From the NCBI RefSeq assembly GCF_034440735.1, contig NZ_CP140098.1, positions 233,501 through 297,500 of the forward strand: 64,000 nt of DNA, given 5' to 3'. This DNA comes from Deinococcus sp. AB2017081 (GTDB lineage: Bacteria; Deinococcota; Deinococci; Deinococcales; Deinococcaceae). A program made the position numbers and the translations under genes. This document shows, piece after piece, positions 51,396-62,304 of this stretch (the stretch's first letter is position 1; each line of letters starts with the position of its first letter). The notes under the pieces are model-generated. The model searched no databases and was not told the DNA's origin. It was given only the letters and a program-made list of their open reading frames with translations.

Positions 51396-51809
51396 ATGAA
51401 GAACAGCACGCAGGGCTTCACCCTCATCGAGCTTCTGATCGTCATCGCCATCATCGGGATTCTGGCCGCCGTCCTGATCCCCAACCTGCTCAGCGCCCGC
51501 ACCAAGGCCAACGAGAGCGCCGCGACCACCTTCATCCGCAACACCATCACCGCCGTCGAGTCCAACCGCGATACCGTGACTGGCAAGCTCAAAACCAAGG
51601 CGGGTGCCGATATGACCGCCGCGGGTGAGACCTGCCTCCTCGCCCAGGATGCAGCCGCCCTCCCTGCTGGTGTTGACTCCTGCCAGATCAGCGCAGGCAC
51701 CCATGACAACTACGTGATCAACCTGACGATGCAGGGCACCAACGGCAAGAAGTACGCCTACGACGGCAAGACGGTCGCTCAGGTTACGACTGCTGTGACC
51801 GCCGACTGA
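51396..51809 (+). CDS. pilA: Type IV pilin, copy 2
   Basis: 137 aa, identical to copy 1 except that the residue before the second cysteine region is Asp (VDSC) instead of Ala. The codon pair GTC GCT became GTT GAC. Same leader, promoter and terminator. Near-identity at silent sites shows either very recent duplication or continuing gene conversion. Confidence 0.93.
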   Translation: MKNSTQGFTLIELLIVIAIIGILAAVLIPNLLSARTKANESAATTFIRNTITAVESNRDTVTGKLKTKAGADMTAAGETCLLAQDAAALPAGVDSCQISAGTHDNYVINLTMQGTNGKKYAYDGKTVAQVTTAVTAD

Positions 51810-51827
51810 TTCTCGCTGCGATCCTGT

Positions 51828-51850
51828 GGCCGCCCACTCAGGGCGGCCTT
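51828..51850 (+). terminator. Terminator of pilin gene 2
   Basis: Same 8-bp hairpin as at 50838. Confidence 0.65.
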
Positions 51851-51927
51851 CTGCTTTGACTTATGACTGAACTTAAATTGCAGCCCAGTTGCAATGGACA
51901 TCGATGATCAAATAGAAGTGAAAGCCC

Positions 51928-51933
51928 TATCCT
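51928..51933 (+). promoter_or_regulatory. -10 box of the DUF1802 gene
   Basis: TATCCT ends 6 nt before the ATG at 51940. TGATCA 17 bp upstream is a weak -35 candidate. Confidence 0.55.
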
Positions 51934-51939
51934 CTCCCC

Positions 51940-52485
51940 ATGACCACCACGGCCCTCAAGGAATGGGATGCCCAGTGCCAGCTCCTCACCACCGGCGACC
52001 TGTCGGTTCTGGTGCGCAAGGGTGGGATCGAGGAGAAGCAGGGCGACTTTCAGGTCGAGCACCGCTCGTTCCTGCTCTACCCGACCTTCCTGCACCAGAA
52101 TCCGGTGGAACTGCGCCCGGAGTTCAAGCCGCTCCTGCGAACCGATCCCGCGCCGGGGCAGGTGCAGGTGCCCGCGCTGGCCGAGGTGATCGCGGTACAC
52201 AGGGTCGAGGACGAGTCCCGTCTGCCTGCCCTGGAAGACATGCAGGCCCTGACCCTGGGTGCCCTGGAACGCCGCTTCGCGTACCGGGGCAAGCCGTGGG
52301 TGCATGTGCTGGTGCTGCGTGTCCGGCCGCTCGTCACGCCGCTGACACTGCCCGAGACCGAGGCCATGCTGGGCTGCGTGTCGTGGGTGCCGCTGGAGGA
52401 CATGGAGGTGCAGGCGGGCGAGGCCGTGATCCCGGAGGAGGAGCTGACCCAACGGGCGGCGGCCATAGCCCAGGCAATCAGCTGA
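51940..52485 (+). CDS. DUF1802 family protein
   Basis: 181 aa. The opening TTTALKEWDAQCQLLTTGDL, LVRKGGIEEKQGDFQVEHRS and FLLYPTFLHQNP are the hallmarks of this family, found mainly in cyanobacteria and Deinococcus-Thermus. Biochemical function unknown. Soluble, no signal peptide. Monocistronic with its own leaderless promoter. Confidence 0.82.
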   Translation: MTTTALKEWDAQCQLLTTGDLSVLVRKGGIEEKQGDFQVEHRSFLLYPTFLHQNPVELRPEFKPLLRTDPAPGQVQVPALAEVIAVHRVEDESRLPALEDMQALTLGALERRFAYRGKPWVHVLVLRVRPLVTPLTLPETEAMLGCVSWVPLEDMEVQAGEAVIPEEELTQRAAAIAQAIS

Positions 52486-52541
52486 CCCGCAACAGGAAAG
52501 GGAGGCACATGGCCTCCCCCGGGGGTTCCTGATGCCTGGAC

Positions 52542-53006
52542 TCAGTTGGCGTCGAGGTCGTAGTTGTTCAGCAGCGTGGTCTGGACATTGCCGCTGCTGG
52601 TCGTGACGAGGTTCCAGCCCTTCTTGGTGCCGTTGTAGAACTGGTTGTCCTGGCTGGCGTAGATCAGGCGCTTGCCGTTGTCCTTGCTCAGCACCGTATC
52701 GCCGGTGTCGTAGCGGTTGTTGTTGTTGGCGTCACGGAACACGATCACGCGGTACGACCCGGTGGGCAGGTTGGTGGGCAGATCCAGGCTGAAGCCGCCG
52801 GTCAGGAACTTGTCGATGACCTGGCTCTGGGTGCCGTCGGCGGTGTACTGGCCATTGTTGAAGCCGATGATGGCGAGGCCCAGGTTCTGGCCACTGTTGA
52901 AGCCGCGCAGCTGCCCGGTCACGTCCTTCTTGACGGGGTTGCCGGCCAGGGTGCAGGCGCTGAGGGTCAGGGTGCCGAGAGCGGCAATCGCAAGCAGTTT
53001 GTTCAT
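52542..53006 (-). CDS. Predicted lipoprotein with EF-hand-like calcium loop
   Basis: 154 aa with a lipoprotein signal (AIAALGTLTLSAC, cysteine at residue 18). The mature part is beta-rich, with VIVFRDANNNNRYDTGD, an acidic DxNxNxxYDxGD loop like those of dockerins and calcium-binding surface proteins. AGGAGGAG precedes the ATG, an unusually strong ribosome-binding site for this window. Function unknown. Confidence 0.7.
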   Translation of the reverse strand: MNKLLAIAALGTLTLSACTLAGNPVKKDVTGQLRGFNSGQNLGLAIIGFNNGQYTADGTQSQVIDKFLTGGFSLDLPTNLPTGSYRVIVFRDANNNNRYDTGDTVLSKDNGKRLIYASQDNQFYNGTKKGWNLVTTSSGNVQTTLLNNYDLDAN

Positions 53007-53197
53007 GGTGGTCTCCTCCTGCTGAGGTGAATGACGTGTCGTGCTGCCTGTCACCCTAGTCGGCGGTGTGTGGCGCTGGCTACGGTGGTTCCATTCCGTC
53101 TCGGCTCACGTGGGGCTCACGGGCAGATGGGTGAGGCCATGCTTCACGCCGCCCTGGACGGCACAGGCAGCGGGTGAAGGCCCATTTACCCGGGCTC

Positions 53198-53203
53198 TAT
53201 ACT
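53198..53203 (+). promoter_or_regulatory. -10 box of the methyltransferase gene
   Basis: TATACT ends 7 nt before the ATG at 53211. Confidence 0.6.
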
Positions 53204-53210
53204 CGCGCGT

Positions 53211-53984
53211 ATGCAGCATGAGCCCTTTACGGCCCTGGCCGCCGTGTACGACGCGATCATGGCGGACGTGGAGTACGACCACTGGGCAGACTTCGTGCTG
53301 ACCTACGCGCGGGACGGGGGCCTGGAGACGGCCGACGCCTCGGCCCTGGATCTGGCGTGCGGCACCGGCGGGTTCACGCGGGAACTGCTCGCGGCCGGGC
53401 TGGACGTGACCGGCCTGGACGGCAGCGCGGCCATGCTGACCGAGGCGCGGCGGCGCGTCCCCGGCGTGAACTTCGTGGCGGGCGACCTGCGCGATTTCGA
53501 TCTGGAGCGGCGCTTCGACCTCGTGACCTGCGTGTTCGACTCGCTGAACAATCTGCTCACGCCCGCAGAGCTGGCGCAGGCGCTCGCCCGCTGCCGCGCA
53601 CACCTGGCCCCCGGAGGCCTGCTCGCCTTCGACGTGAACACGCGCCTGGGCGTGCGCGAGCTGTGGGAGGACGACGCCGTCGAGGGCGTGGCCCCGCTGG
53701 CGGGCGGCGGCGAGGTGCACTACCACTGGTCGCACCACCACGACCCGGCGGCGGATCTGGGTGTGGTGCAGGCCTTCTGCCGGGTGCTGGGCGAGGACGG
53801 CGAGACACAGGAATTCGTCGAGACCCACCGCGAGCGCGGCTACGACCCGGCGGATCTGGAGCCGCTGCTCTCGGGGCTGGACTTCGCCCGCTTCGAGATC
53901 GTGGAGTACCCGGACTTCGCGCCGCCGACCGCCGACACGCCGCGCGTGTGGGTCTTCGCGTGGGCCCCCGGCGGTGACGCCTGA
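53211..53984 (+). CDS. Class I SAM-dependent methyltransferase
   Basis: 257 aa. The SAM-binding motif I is [14 protein letters not shown] (about 47-60), with the acidic residue at the end of strand 2 in [11 protein letters not shown] and motif [12 protein letters not shown]. The C-terminal half belongs to the subgroup with [11 protein letters not shown] and [12 protein letters not shown]. Acceptor unknown. Its stop overlaps the gpsA start (TGATG), so the two are an operon. Confidence 0.82.
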   Translation: MQHEPFTALAAVYDAIMADVEYDHWADFVLTYARDGGLETADASALDLACGTGGFTRELLAAGLDVTGLDGSAAMLTEARRRVPGVNFVAGDLRDFDLERRFDLVTCVFDSLNNLLTPAELAQALARCRAHLAPGGLLAFDVNTRLGVRELWEDDAVEGVAPLAGGGEVHYHWSHHHDPAADLGVVQAFCRVLGEDGETQEFVETHRERGYDPADLEPLLSGLDFARFEIVEYPDFAPPTADTPRVWVFAWAPGGDA

Positions 53985-54961
53985 TGCCCCTGCCAGTGCT
54001 GGGCGCGGGCGGGTGGGGCACGGCGCTGGCCGTGAACGCCGTGCGGGTACGGTCAGCGGGCGCCGCACCCGTGCGGCTGTGGGCCCGGCGGCCCGAATTC
54101 GCCGCGCAGCTCTCGCACGAGCGGGTGAACGCGGCCTACCTGCCGGGCGTGACCCTGCCGGAGGCCGTGGAGGTCGTGGCCGATCTGGGCGCGGCGGTGG
54201 CGGGCGCAGACTTCGCCCTGGTGACGGTGCCCAGCGTGGGCGTGCCGGAGCTGCTGGCCGACCTGCCGCGCACGCTGGGCGTGGTGCTGTGCGCCAAGGG
54301 CCTCGCGCCGGACGGAGGGCAGCTCAGCGCCCTGGCGCGGGACATGGGCTTTGCCCGCGTGGCGGTGCTGAGCGGCCCCAACCACGCCGAGGAGATCGGA
54401 CGCGGCCTGCCCGGGGCCACCGTGGTTGCCAGCCGCGACGAGGCGCTGGCCCACGCGGTGCAGCGGGCCCTGATGACGCCAGGCCTGCGCGTGTACACGA
54501 GCAGCGACGTGGTCGGGGTGGAACTGGGCGGCGTCCTGAAGAACGTGATGGCCCTGGCGGCCGGCCTGAGCGACGGCCTGGGCCTGGGCGACAACGCCAA
54601 GGCCGCCCTGATCACACGTGGCCTGCGCGAGATGCGGCGCTATCTGGTCGCGCTGGGTGCCCTGGAAGACACCGTGTACGGCCTGAGCGGGCTGGGCGAT
54701 CTGGTCGCCACCGCCACCAGCCGCCACTCGCGCAACCGCGCGGCGGGCGAGGCGATTGCCAGGGGCGAGCACCCGGGGCAGGGCGGCAAGGTCGTCGAGG
54801 GCCTGCGAACCGCCGGACTGCTGGACGCCTGGGCGCTGGCCCACGGCCACGACCTGCCGATCGTGCGGGCCGTGGCACGGGTCGCGGCGGGCGAATGGAC
54901 GCCGCAGGAGGGCATCACGAGCCTGATGGGCCGGGAGGCCAGGGCCGAACACGAGGAGTGA
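53984..54961 (+). CDS. gpsA: Glycerol-3-phosphate dehydrogenase [NAD(P)+]
   Basis: Reduces dihydroxyacetone phosphate to sn-glycerol-3-phosphate for phospholipids. 325 aa. N-terminal cofactor motif [42 protein letters not shown] and the catalytic-domain motif [20 protein letters not shown] (lysine of the active site) followed by [17 protein letters not shown]. Full length. Co-transcribed with the upstream methyltransferase. Confidence 0.95.
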   Translation: MPLPVLGAGGWGTALAVNAVRVRSAGAAPVRLWARRPEFAAQLSHERVNAAYLPGVTLPEAVEVVADLGAAVAGADFALVTVPSVGVPELLADLPRTLGVVLCAKGLAPDGGQLSALARDMGFARVAVLSGPNHAEEIGRGLPGATVVASRDEALAHAVQRALMTPGLRVYTSSDVVGVELGGVLKNVMALAAGLSDGLGLGDNAKAALITRGLREMRRYLVALGALEDTVYGLSGLGDLVATATSRHSRNRAAGEAIARGEHPGQGGKVVEGLRTAGLLDAWALAHGHDLPIVRAVARVAAGEWTPQEGITSLMGREARAEHEE

Positions 54962-55059
54962 GCCCGGCGCCCGCCACCCCGGATTGTGAACTTGTCTGCA
55001 AATATTCCGTCCAGCACGTAGTTTCCGGGAGTGAGCACCGGGCCGGCATGACGACCGCA

Positions 55060-55122
55060 TCTTGTACCCGACTTCCCTGGAACGTACAAGTGCTTGTACA
55101 CCCTGCGGCACGGTGGTACAGT
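55060..55122 (+). promoter_or_regulatory. nrdJ promoter with overlapping palindromic operator
   Basis: -35 TTGTAC (55094-55099), 17-bp spacer, -10 TACAGT (55117-55122). A 16-bp palindrome, GTACAAG-TG-CTTGTAC (55084-55099), covers the -35. A further CTTGTAC lies at 55060-55066, 33 bp (about three helical turns) from the same half-site of the palindrome. That geometry fits the paired sites bound by NrdR, though the sequence differs from the common NrdR box. The leader to the ATG is about 110 nt. Confidence 0.65.
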
Positions 55123-55238
55123 CAGACCCGGCCAAAGCCCCCCCGTACTCACCTGAGCACCCTACTGTTCACCCGCCGCGTCCCACACAGCGCCGGGCGT
55201 GAGTGTCGTTTCCCGCCGCGCCCCCAAGGAGTCCCATC

Positions 55239-58289
<3,051 letters not shown>

Positions 58290-58295
58290 GTGGAG

Positions 58296-58301
58296 TAGGC
58301 T
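58296..58301 (+). promoter_or_regulatory. -10 box of the DUF3800 gene
   Basis: TAGGCT ends 8 nt before the ATG at 58310. The box is of the host type even though the gene is foreign in composition. Confidence 0.5.
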
Positions 58302-58309
58302 AGCTGAAG

Positions 58310-59008
58310 ATGGGACTGATGGAAGTCTACTGCGATGAATCTAGGCTTGAGCTTTTGGGTGGCACCAAGAGCTCAGGCAAATATCTGGCTATAGGCTCAA
58401 TTTGGATACCAAGCGAACGGCGCTCTGAGCTAAAAGGCGTATTAAATTCTTGGAAAAGTTTGCATGCCATACCTCGTAGCAGAGAAATTAAATGGACACA
58501 GATTGGAGCAAAGAAACTAGATGCTTATTTGGATTTGGCGCGCTACCTGTTTAGGTACGACTTCTGCCAATTCAGAGTTATAATAATAGACTCCAAGATA
58601 ATTGATATTGATAGATTCCACGATGGTAATAAAGAACTGGCATTTTACAAGATGTATTATCAACTCTTGGTTCATAGAATTCAGAAGAATCAAGATTATC
58701 GTATTTTCTTAGATTCTAAAACTAACCGTCTTGGCCCGAAGCGTGTTGCAGATCTCCGCAAATACCTTAGATTAAGAACGGGTTCAAATTTGGAATTACA
58801 AACGGTCGACTCAGCAGATCAAGTTTTAATTCAGTATGCCGATATTCTCACTGGTGCAGTTTGTGCATCAGCCAATAACCTTCCAATGAGCGACAGCAAA
58901 CGCAGGTTTATTGATGAGATTAAGACAATTTTGGGTAGACCAATACATCAAAGAACTACTGCAACGGTTGAAAAGTTTAATGTTTTTCGCTTCCCGATGG
59001 GGTCTTGA
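58310..59008 (+). CDS. DUF3800 domain protein
   Basis: 232 aa with the RNase H-like DUF3800 pattern: an early acidic MEVYCDESRLE, EIKWTQIGAKK, a central RIFLDSKTNRLG and DSADQVLIQYADILTGAV. Function unproven; these proteins are common in mobile and defence-associated contexts and may be nucleases. Base composition is sharply AT-rich against all neighbours, so it was probably acquired by transfer. The next gene starts directly after its stop (TGAATG), forming a two-gene unit. Confidence 0.82.
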   Translation: MGLMEVYCDESRLELLGGTKSSGKYLAIGSIWIPSERRSELKGVLNSWKSLHAIPRSREIKWTQIGAKKLDAYLDLARYLFRYDFCQFRVIIIDSKIIDIDRFHDGNKELAFYKMYYQLLVHRIQKNQDYRIFLDSKTNRLGPKRVADLRKYLRLRTGSNLELQTVDSADQVLIQYADILTGAVCASANNLPMSDSKRRFIDEIKTILGRPIHQRTTATVEKFNVFRFPMGS

Positions 59009-59471
59009 ATGGAGCTCAAAAGGGCCATAAAGAGGTTGTTTTCGAATTCAGAGGAAGAATATAGATCCTTCTTCCGATCAAATTACTGCCAAACTTCGAT
59101 ATTTTGTACAGCAGGTTTTGAAGTGTATTTCGATGAATCGCAATTCGATCATGCATTTTATGAATCGCAAGCGAATTCAACAAGCAGGAATAAAAAAAGA
59201 TAGATTCTCAAAGCAGAGAGCGTTATTCATAAGGGGGCCGGCATATGTACTGTCGGACAGTTCGGCTAAATACTTTTACCCTCTCGCAAAAGATGGAAAA
59301 ACAGTAATACGAAATAGGATAGTAGCCGTTAGTGAGTTCGAAGATGAGGTATATTTAGTAGTTCTACGACTCGGTGACGATAAAAAATGGAGATACCTTA
59401 CTAGCTATCCCACAAGACCTTCAAAAATCAAGAACTATATTCCAATAGAAAGTTTAGAGGACAGACCTTAA
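59009..59471 (+). pseudogene. Hypothetical partner of DUF3800, frameshifted at an A7 run
   Basis: The first frame reads MELKRAIKRLFSNSEEEYRS to a stop at 59201-59203. Skipping one A in the run 59192-59198 moves into a frame that continues DRFSKQRALFIRGPAYVLSD to the TAA at 59469-59471. The joined product is about 153 aa, AT-rich like its neighbour. The break may be a real mutation, a sequencing error, or a site of transcriptional slippage that restores the frame in part of the mRNA. Family not recognised. FEVYFDESQFDHAFYES and VYLVVLRLGDDKKWRYLTSY are its distinctive parts. Confidence 0.6.
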
Positions 59472-59486
59472 GGCCTGTCCTCTAAA
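59453..59486 (+). terminator. Hairpin over the stop codon of the AT-rich pair
   Basis: TTTAGAGGACAGACC (59453-59467) and GGCCTGTCCTCTAAA (59472-59486) pair over 15 bp with one G-T mismatch around TTAA. No T-run, so a Rho-independent terminator is possible but not certain. It could also be the end of the transferred segment. Confidence 0.5.
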
Positions 59487-59834
59487 CACGCGATTCACGG
59501 CATCGCGCCAGCCTTGACGTGTCCACTACGTGGTAATGGACTCAATTCCCAGACGTCGCCGTCTGCCATGGAAATATACGCCCAAACCGAAACCGTGTCA
59601 ACACCCTATGTGTCCCAAATCCTATTTCAGGAAACTATCACAGTGCTATAAGCTGCGGTCTTTAGCGCCACACACGTTCGGAACACGTCTACAGCGAAGC
59701 CGAGATGTATATTTATCAAATCTTAATCTGAGAGGTAGAGGCTACATCGACAGTGTTGGGTTGTGCAAGGCATGTCACGTAAGTGACGTCAGGCACATAA
59801 TATTTTGATCTCAAGGTCACTGTATTTTGGCTCC
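59487..59834. other. Gene-poor stretch after the AT-rich pair
   Basis: 348 bp of mixed composition. An open frame of 92 codons (59530-59808) with several cysteines (PCQHPMCPKSY; GLCKACHV) exists, but no start signal, family or codon bias supports it. It may be decayed coding sequence. Confidence 0.4.
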
Positions 59835-59951
59835 ATGATTACTCCCCTCTCCGCCAGGGCTGTCTTCATCACCGATGCATCCACTGGCATCGAGAAAGGG
59901 GCGGCGCAGGCGTTCGTGTCGCAGGGCGCGCAGGTGGCACGCTTCGCATGA
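59835..59951 (+). pseudogene. SDR N-terminal fragment
   Basis: MITPLSARAVFITDASTGIE and 18 more residues resemble the first 35 residues of a short-chain dehydrogenase. TDASTGIEKGAAQAF matches TGASSGIGRAAAEAF of the intact SDR at 60510, with the key glycines lost. It then stops. A degraded, truncated copy of that gene or a relative. Confidence 0.6.
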
Positions 59952-59970
59952 TTGCTGCCGCATCTATTCC

Positions 59971-60200
59971 ATGTCCGATCACCTCTTCGTCTATGGCTCC
60001 CCTGCTCCCAGCCAGCCCAACGAGCACGTCCTAACGCGCCTGAGCGGCCGCTATCCAACTGGCCAGCGTGCACGGCCACCTGCGGGCGCAGGGCCGGGGC
60101 GCGGGCCTGGGCTTTCCGGGAATCGTGCCGGGCGGCGCGACGGGCGAGGTCGCCGGGAGCATGTTCAACTTGGCGGGCTGGGCGAACATACGTCGGCTAG
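59971..60200 (+). pseudogene. Gamma-glutamylcyclotransferase-like remnant
   Basis: MSDHLFVYGSPAPSQPNEHV resembles the start of GGCT/AIG2-like proteins (normally FVYGTL.PG). After about 60060 the similarity continues in another frame (VHGHLRAQGRGAGLGFPGIV; GEVAGSMFNLAG) and ends at the next repeat. Frameshifted and truncated. Confidence 0.6.
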
Positions 60201-60206
60201 GACGCC

Positions 60207-60463
60207 ATGCCCGCACCCCCCTCCCAGCCTCCCCCGCAAGGAGGGAGGGGGTTTCTAGCCGAAGCGTCGCCCCTCGCGACTGGCCGAATGCCATCGTGCG
60301 CGCAGCGCGCGGGCGCTGACGGCGTGACCGCAATGGGCAGATACTCCGCCTCCACAGCTCCGAGAACACGGCCACCAGCAAGCCTGACCGCGCACTTTGC
60401 CCAGCGCAGCGCCGCTCCCCCTGCCCCTCCGGGGTAGGGGGCTGGGGGGTGGGGAAGCCCGCC
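60207..60463. repeat. Dispersed repeat related to 7009-7300
   Basis: Begins with a C-rich tract and ends GGTAGGGGGCTGGGGGGTGGGG. Shares CGAATGCCATCG and the following GC-rich run with the element after the M20 gene. It separates the remnants from the intact SDR. Confidence 0.6.
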
Positions 60464-60497
60464 GCCGGCGCACCCCCTATCCCGACCCGGAAGGGGC

Positions 60498-60503
60498 TAC
60501 CTT
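60498..60503 (+). promoter_or_regulatory. -10 box of the SDR gene
   Basis: TACCTT ends 6 nt before the ATG at 60510. Confidence 0.55.
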
Positions 60504-60509
60504 GACCGT

Positions 60510-61232
60510 ATGACAACGGATCTGTCGGGCAAGGTCGTCCTCGTCACCGGGGCATCGTCCGGCATCGGCAGGGCCGCCGCGGAAGCCTTCGCGGCGCAGG
60601 GCGCGCGGGTCGCGCTGGCCGCCCGCAGCGAGGACAAACTGCGCGAACTGGCCGCCACGCTCCCAGACGCGCTGGCCGTGCCCACGGACATGCTGGACGA
60701 GGCGTCGGTGGAGCGCATGGTGGCGCAGACGCACGCGCACTACGGGCGCATCGACGTGCTCGTGAACAACGCGGGCCGCGGCATGCACGTGCCCGTGGCG
60801 CAGGCGGGGCTGGCCGAGTACCGCGAGCTGCTGGAGCTGAACGTGGTGAGCGTGTTGAACGCCATGCAGCAGGTGCTGCCGGTCATGACCGCGCAGGGGT
60901 CGGGGCACATCGTGAACATCAGTTCCGGCACGACGAAGATGCTGGTGCCGGGGCTCGCGCCGTACTCCAGCACCAAGCACGCCCTGAACAACCTGACCCT
61001 GATCGCGCGGGAGGAGTTCCGGCCCCTGGGCATCACGGTCAGCCTGGTGCATCCGGGCATGACGGCCACGGACTTCGGGTACAACTCCGTGCAGAGCGAC
61101 CCGAAGCGCGCGGCGGCGTACGTGCAGGGCGACAGTCCCGAGTACGTGGGCGGCCTGATCGTGCAGGCCGTGCAGAGCGGCGAGGCCGAGGTGTACGCGG
61201 AGAGCATGCGGCGGCGGCTGAAGCCGGCGTAG
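60510..61232 (+). CDS. Short-chain dehydrogenase/reductase
   Basis: 240-aa classical SDR. Cofactor motif VLVTGASSGIGRAA (13-26), structural VNNAGRG, catalytic serine in IVNISSGTT and YSSTK. Arginine and charged residues after strand 2 (AARSEDKL) suggest NADP(H). Substrate unknown. A truncated relative lies 600 bp upstream. Monocistronic with a leaderless promoter. Confidence 0.87.
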   Translation: MTTDLSGKVVLVTGASSGIGRAAAEAFAAQGARVALAARSEDKLRELAATLPDALAVPTDMLDEASVERMVAQTHAHYGRIDVLVNNAGRGMHVPVAQAGLAEYRELLELNVVSVLNAMQQVLPVMTAQGSGHIVNISSGTTKMLVPGLAPYSSTKHALNNLTLIAREEFRPLGITVSLVHPGMTATDFGYNSVQSDPKRAAAYVQGDSPEYVGGLIVQAVQSGEAEVYAESMRRRLKPA

Positions 61233-61237
61233 GGACA

Positions 61238-61332
61238 ACCCCTCAGTCGGCTTCGCCGCCAGCTCCCTGGGGGGAGCCGAACATCATTGCCTCCCCTTGA
61301 GGGGAGCTGGCACCGAAGGTGGCTGAGGGGTT
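61238..61332. repeat. Dispersed palindromic repeat
   Basis: A 95-bp imperfect palindrome: AACCCCTCAG then CCAGCTCCC on the left, matched by GGGAGCTGG then CTGAGGGGTT on the right. It starts 5 nt after the SDR stop codon. Could form a long hairpin at the mRNA end. Same family as 15074 and 34375. Confidence 0.75.
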
Positions 61333-61415
61333 CACCCTCGGCCCACCCTTCAGGCCGGCACGATCAGCTTCCGGGCGCAGAGGGGGAGGGGATGGCGTGA
61401 CGGTGGCCGCGCCGG

Positions 61416-62177
61416 TCAGGGCACGGTGATGGTCACGCTGCGGCTGCCCTTGCTGCCCACGACGTTCTTGAACCCGAAGGACAGGAGGCTCTTGGTGTTG
61501 CCGTTCACGGTGGACGTGATCTGCGCGACCTTCCGGTCGCTGAGGTTCCGCTTGCCGCTGCCGCCGATCACGCGCCAGCTCAGCGTGACCGTGTTCTTGC
61601 CCTTGACCAGGAAGGGACGCAGGTCGACCGTGGCGTTCCCCAGGATGTAGGCGTGGTACGAGCCGTTCACGGCGACCGTCCACTCGAACGGCCCCTCGTG
61701 GCTGTAGTCCAGTTTCGCGAGGTAGGCATCCGGGGCGCAGGCGATGTTCCCGGCGGGCGGGGCCTTGAACTTCACGGCGATCTCGCGGCGGTTGGGGTAG
61801 TCCGACGGATCGAACTGGAACACGGTGGTGGCGCGCGAGCCGTGGAGCATCTGGATCACGGTGGGCGTGTCGTACATCTTGCCGTTGCCGCCCACGCTGA
61901 TGGGCGTCCACCTGATCTGCACGCGGTTCTCGGCCGTCATCAGGGGCGTCACGCTGCGCTTGACCCGGCTGCCGTCCGTCAGGTCGATGGCGCGGCCGTT
62001 CACGGACACGGCCATGGTGGTGCGGCGCGCGTTCGGGTCGATCTGCGCCACGTACTGCGGCCGGCCGCAGGTGGGGCCGGCGCTGCTCTCCTCGACCTGC
62101 GCGCCCGCGGGGCCGGCGGCGAGGGCCCCCAGCAGACCGGCGAGGGCGGGGATGCGGAAACGGTGAGAGCGTCGCAT
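61416..62177 (-). CDS. Secreted protein of unknown function
   Basis: 253 aa with a clear signal peptide (FRIPALAGLLGALAAGPAGA, cut before QVEESS). Mature part is beta-rich with VDLRPFLVKGKNTVTLSWRV, the pattern of a carbohydrate-binding-like beta-sandwich. YNHEG-type residues appear in KLDYSHEGPFEWTVAVNG. One cysteine near the mature N-terminus and another in GNIACAPDAY may pair. Family not recognised. The ATG at 62177 is fixed by a -10 box 6 nt upstream. Confidence 0.7.
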   Translation of the reverse strand: MRRSHRFRIPALAGLLGALAAGPAGAQVEESSAGPTCGRPQYVAQIDPNARRTTMAVSVNGRAIDLTDGSRVKRSVTPLMTAENRVQIRWTPISVGGNGKMYDTPTVIQMLHGSRATTVFQFDPSDYPNRREIAVKFKAPPAGNIACAPDAYLAKLDYSHEGPFEWTVAVNGSYHAYILGNATVDLRPFLVKGKNTVTLSWRVIGGSGKRNLSDRKVAQITSTVNGNTKSLLSFGFKNVVGSKGSRSVTITVP

Positions 62178-62183
62178 GGTTCC

Positions 62184-62189
62184 AGGGTA
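62184..62189 (-). promoter_or_regulatory. -10 box of the secreted-protein gene
   Basis: Minus-strand TACCCT ends 6 nt before the ATG at 62177. Confidence 0.55.
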
Positions 62190-62304
62190 GGCACGCAAGG
62201 TGAGAGCCCCACGCGACCGCCTTGCGGTCACACACGGGTTCGGCCCCCCGGCGCACCCGGCGGGGGCCGTTCCGTCTCCCCCGTTCACGCGGCGGCGGGG
62301 GCCG

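Larger units (their letters stand above)
51335..51855. repeat. 521-bp direct repeat, copy 2
   Basis: Second copy of the pilin unit. The sequences flanking the two copies differ immediately outside the repeat, so the boundaries are sharp. Confidence 0.93.

Noticed and set aside
55129..55238. Cobalamin riboswitch in the nrdJ leader
   Set aside because: The leader is only about 110 nt and lacks the GCCACTG B12-box-like element.
59453..59486. Terminal inverted repeat of an insertion sequence
   Set aside because: No transposase gene or matching distal end is present; a hairpin at an mRNA end is simpler.
59530..59808. 92-codon frame with several cysteines
   Set aside because: No ribosome-binding site or -10 box, unusual codon use and no recognisable motif; listed only as part of a gene-poor stretch.
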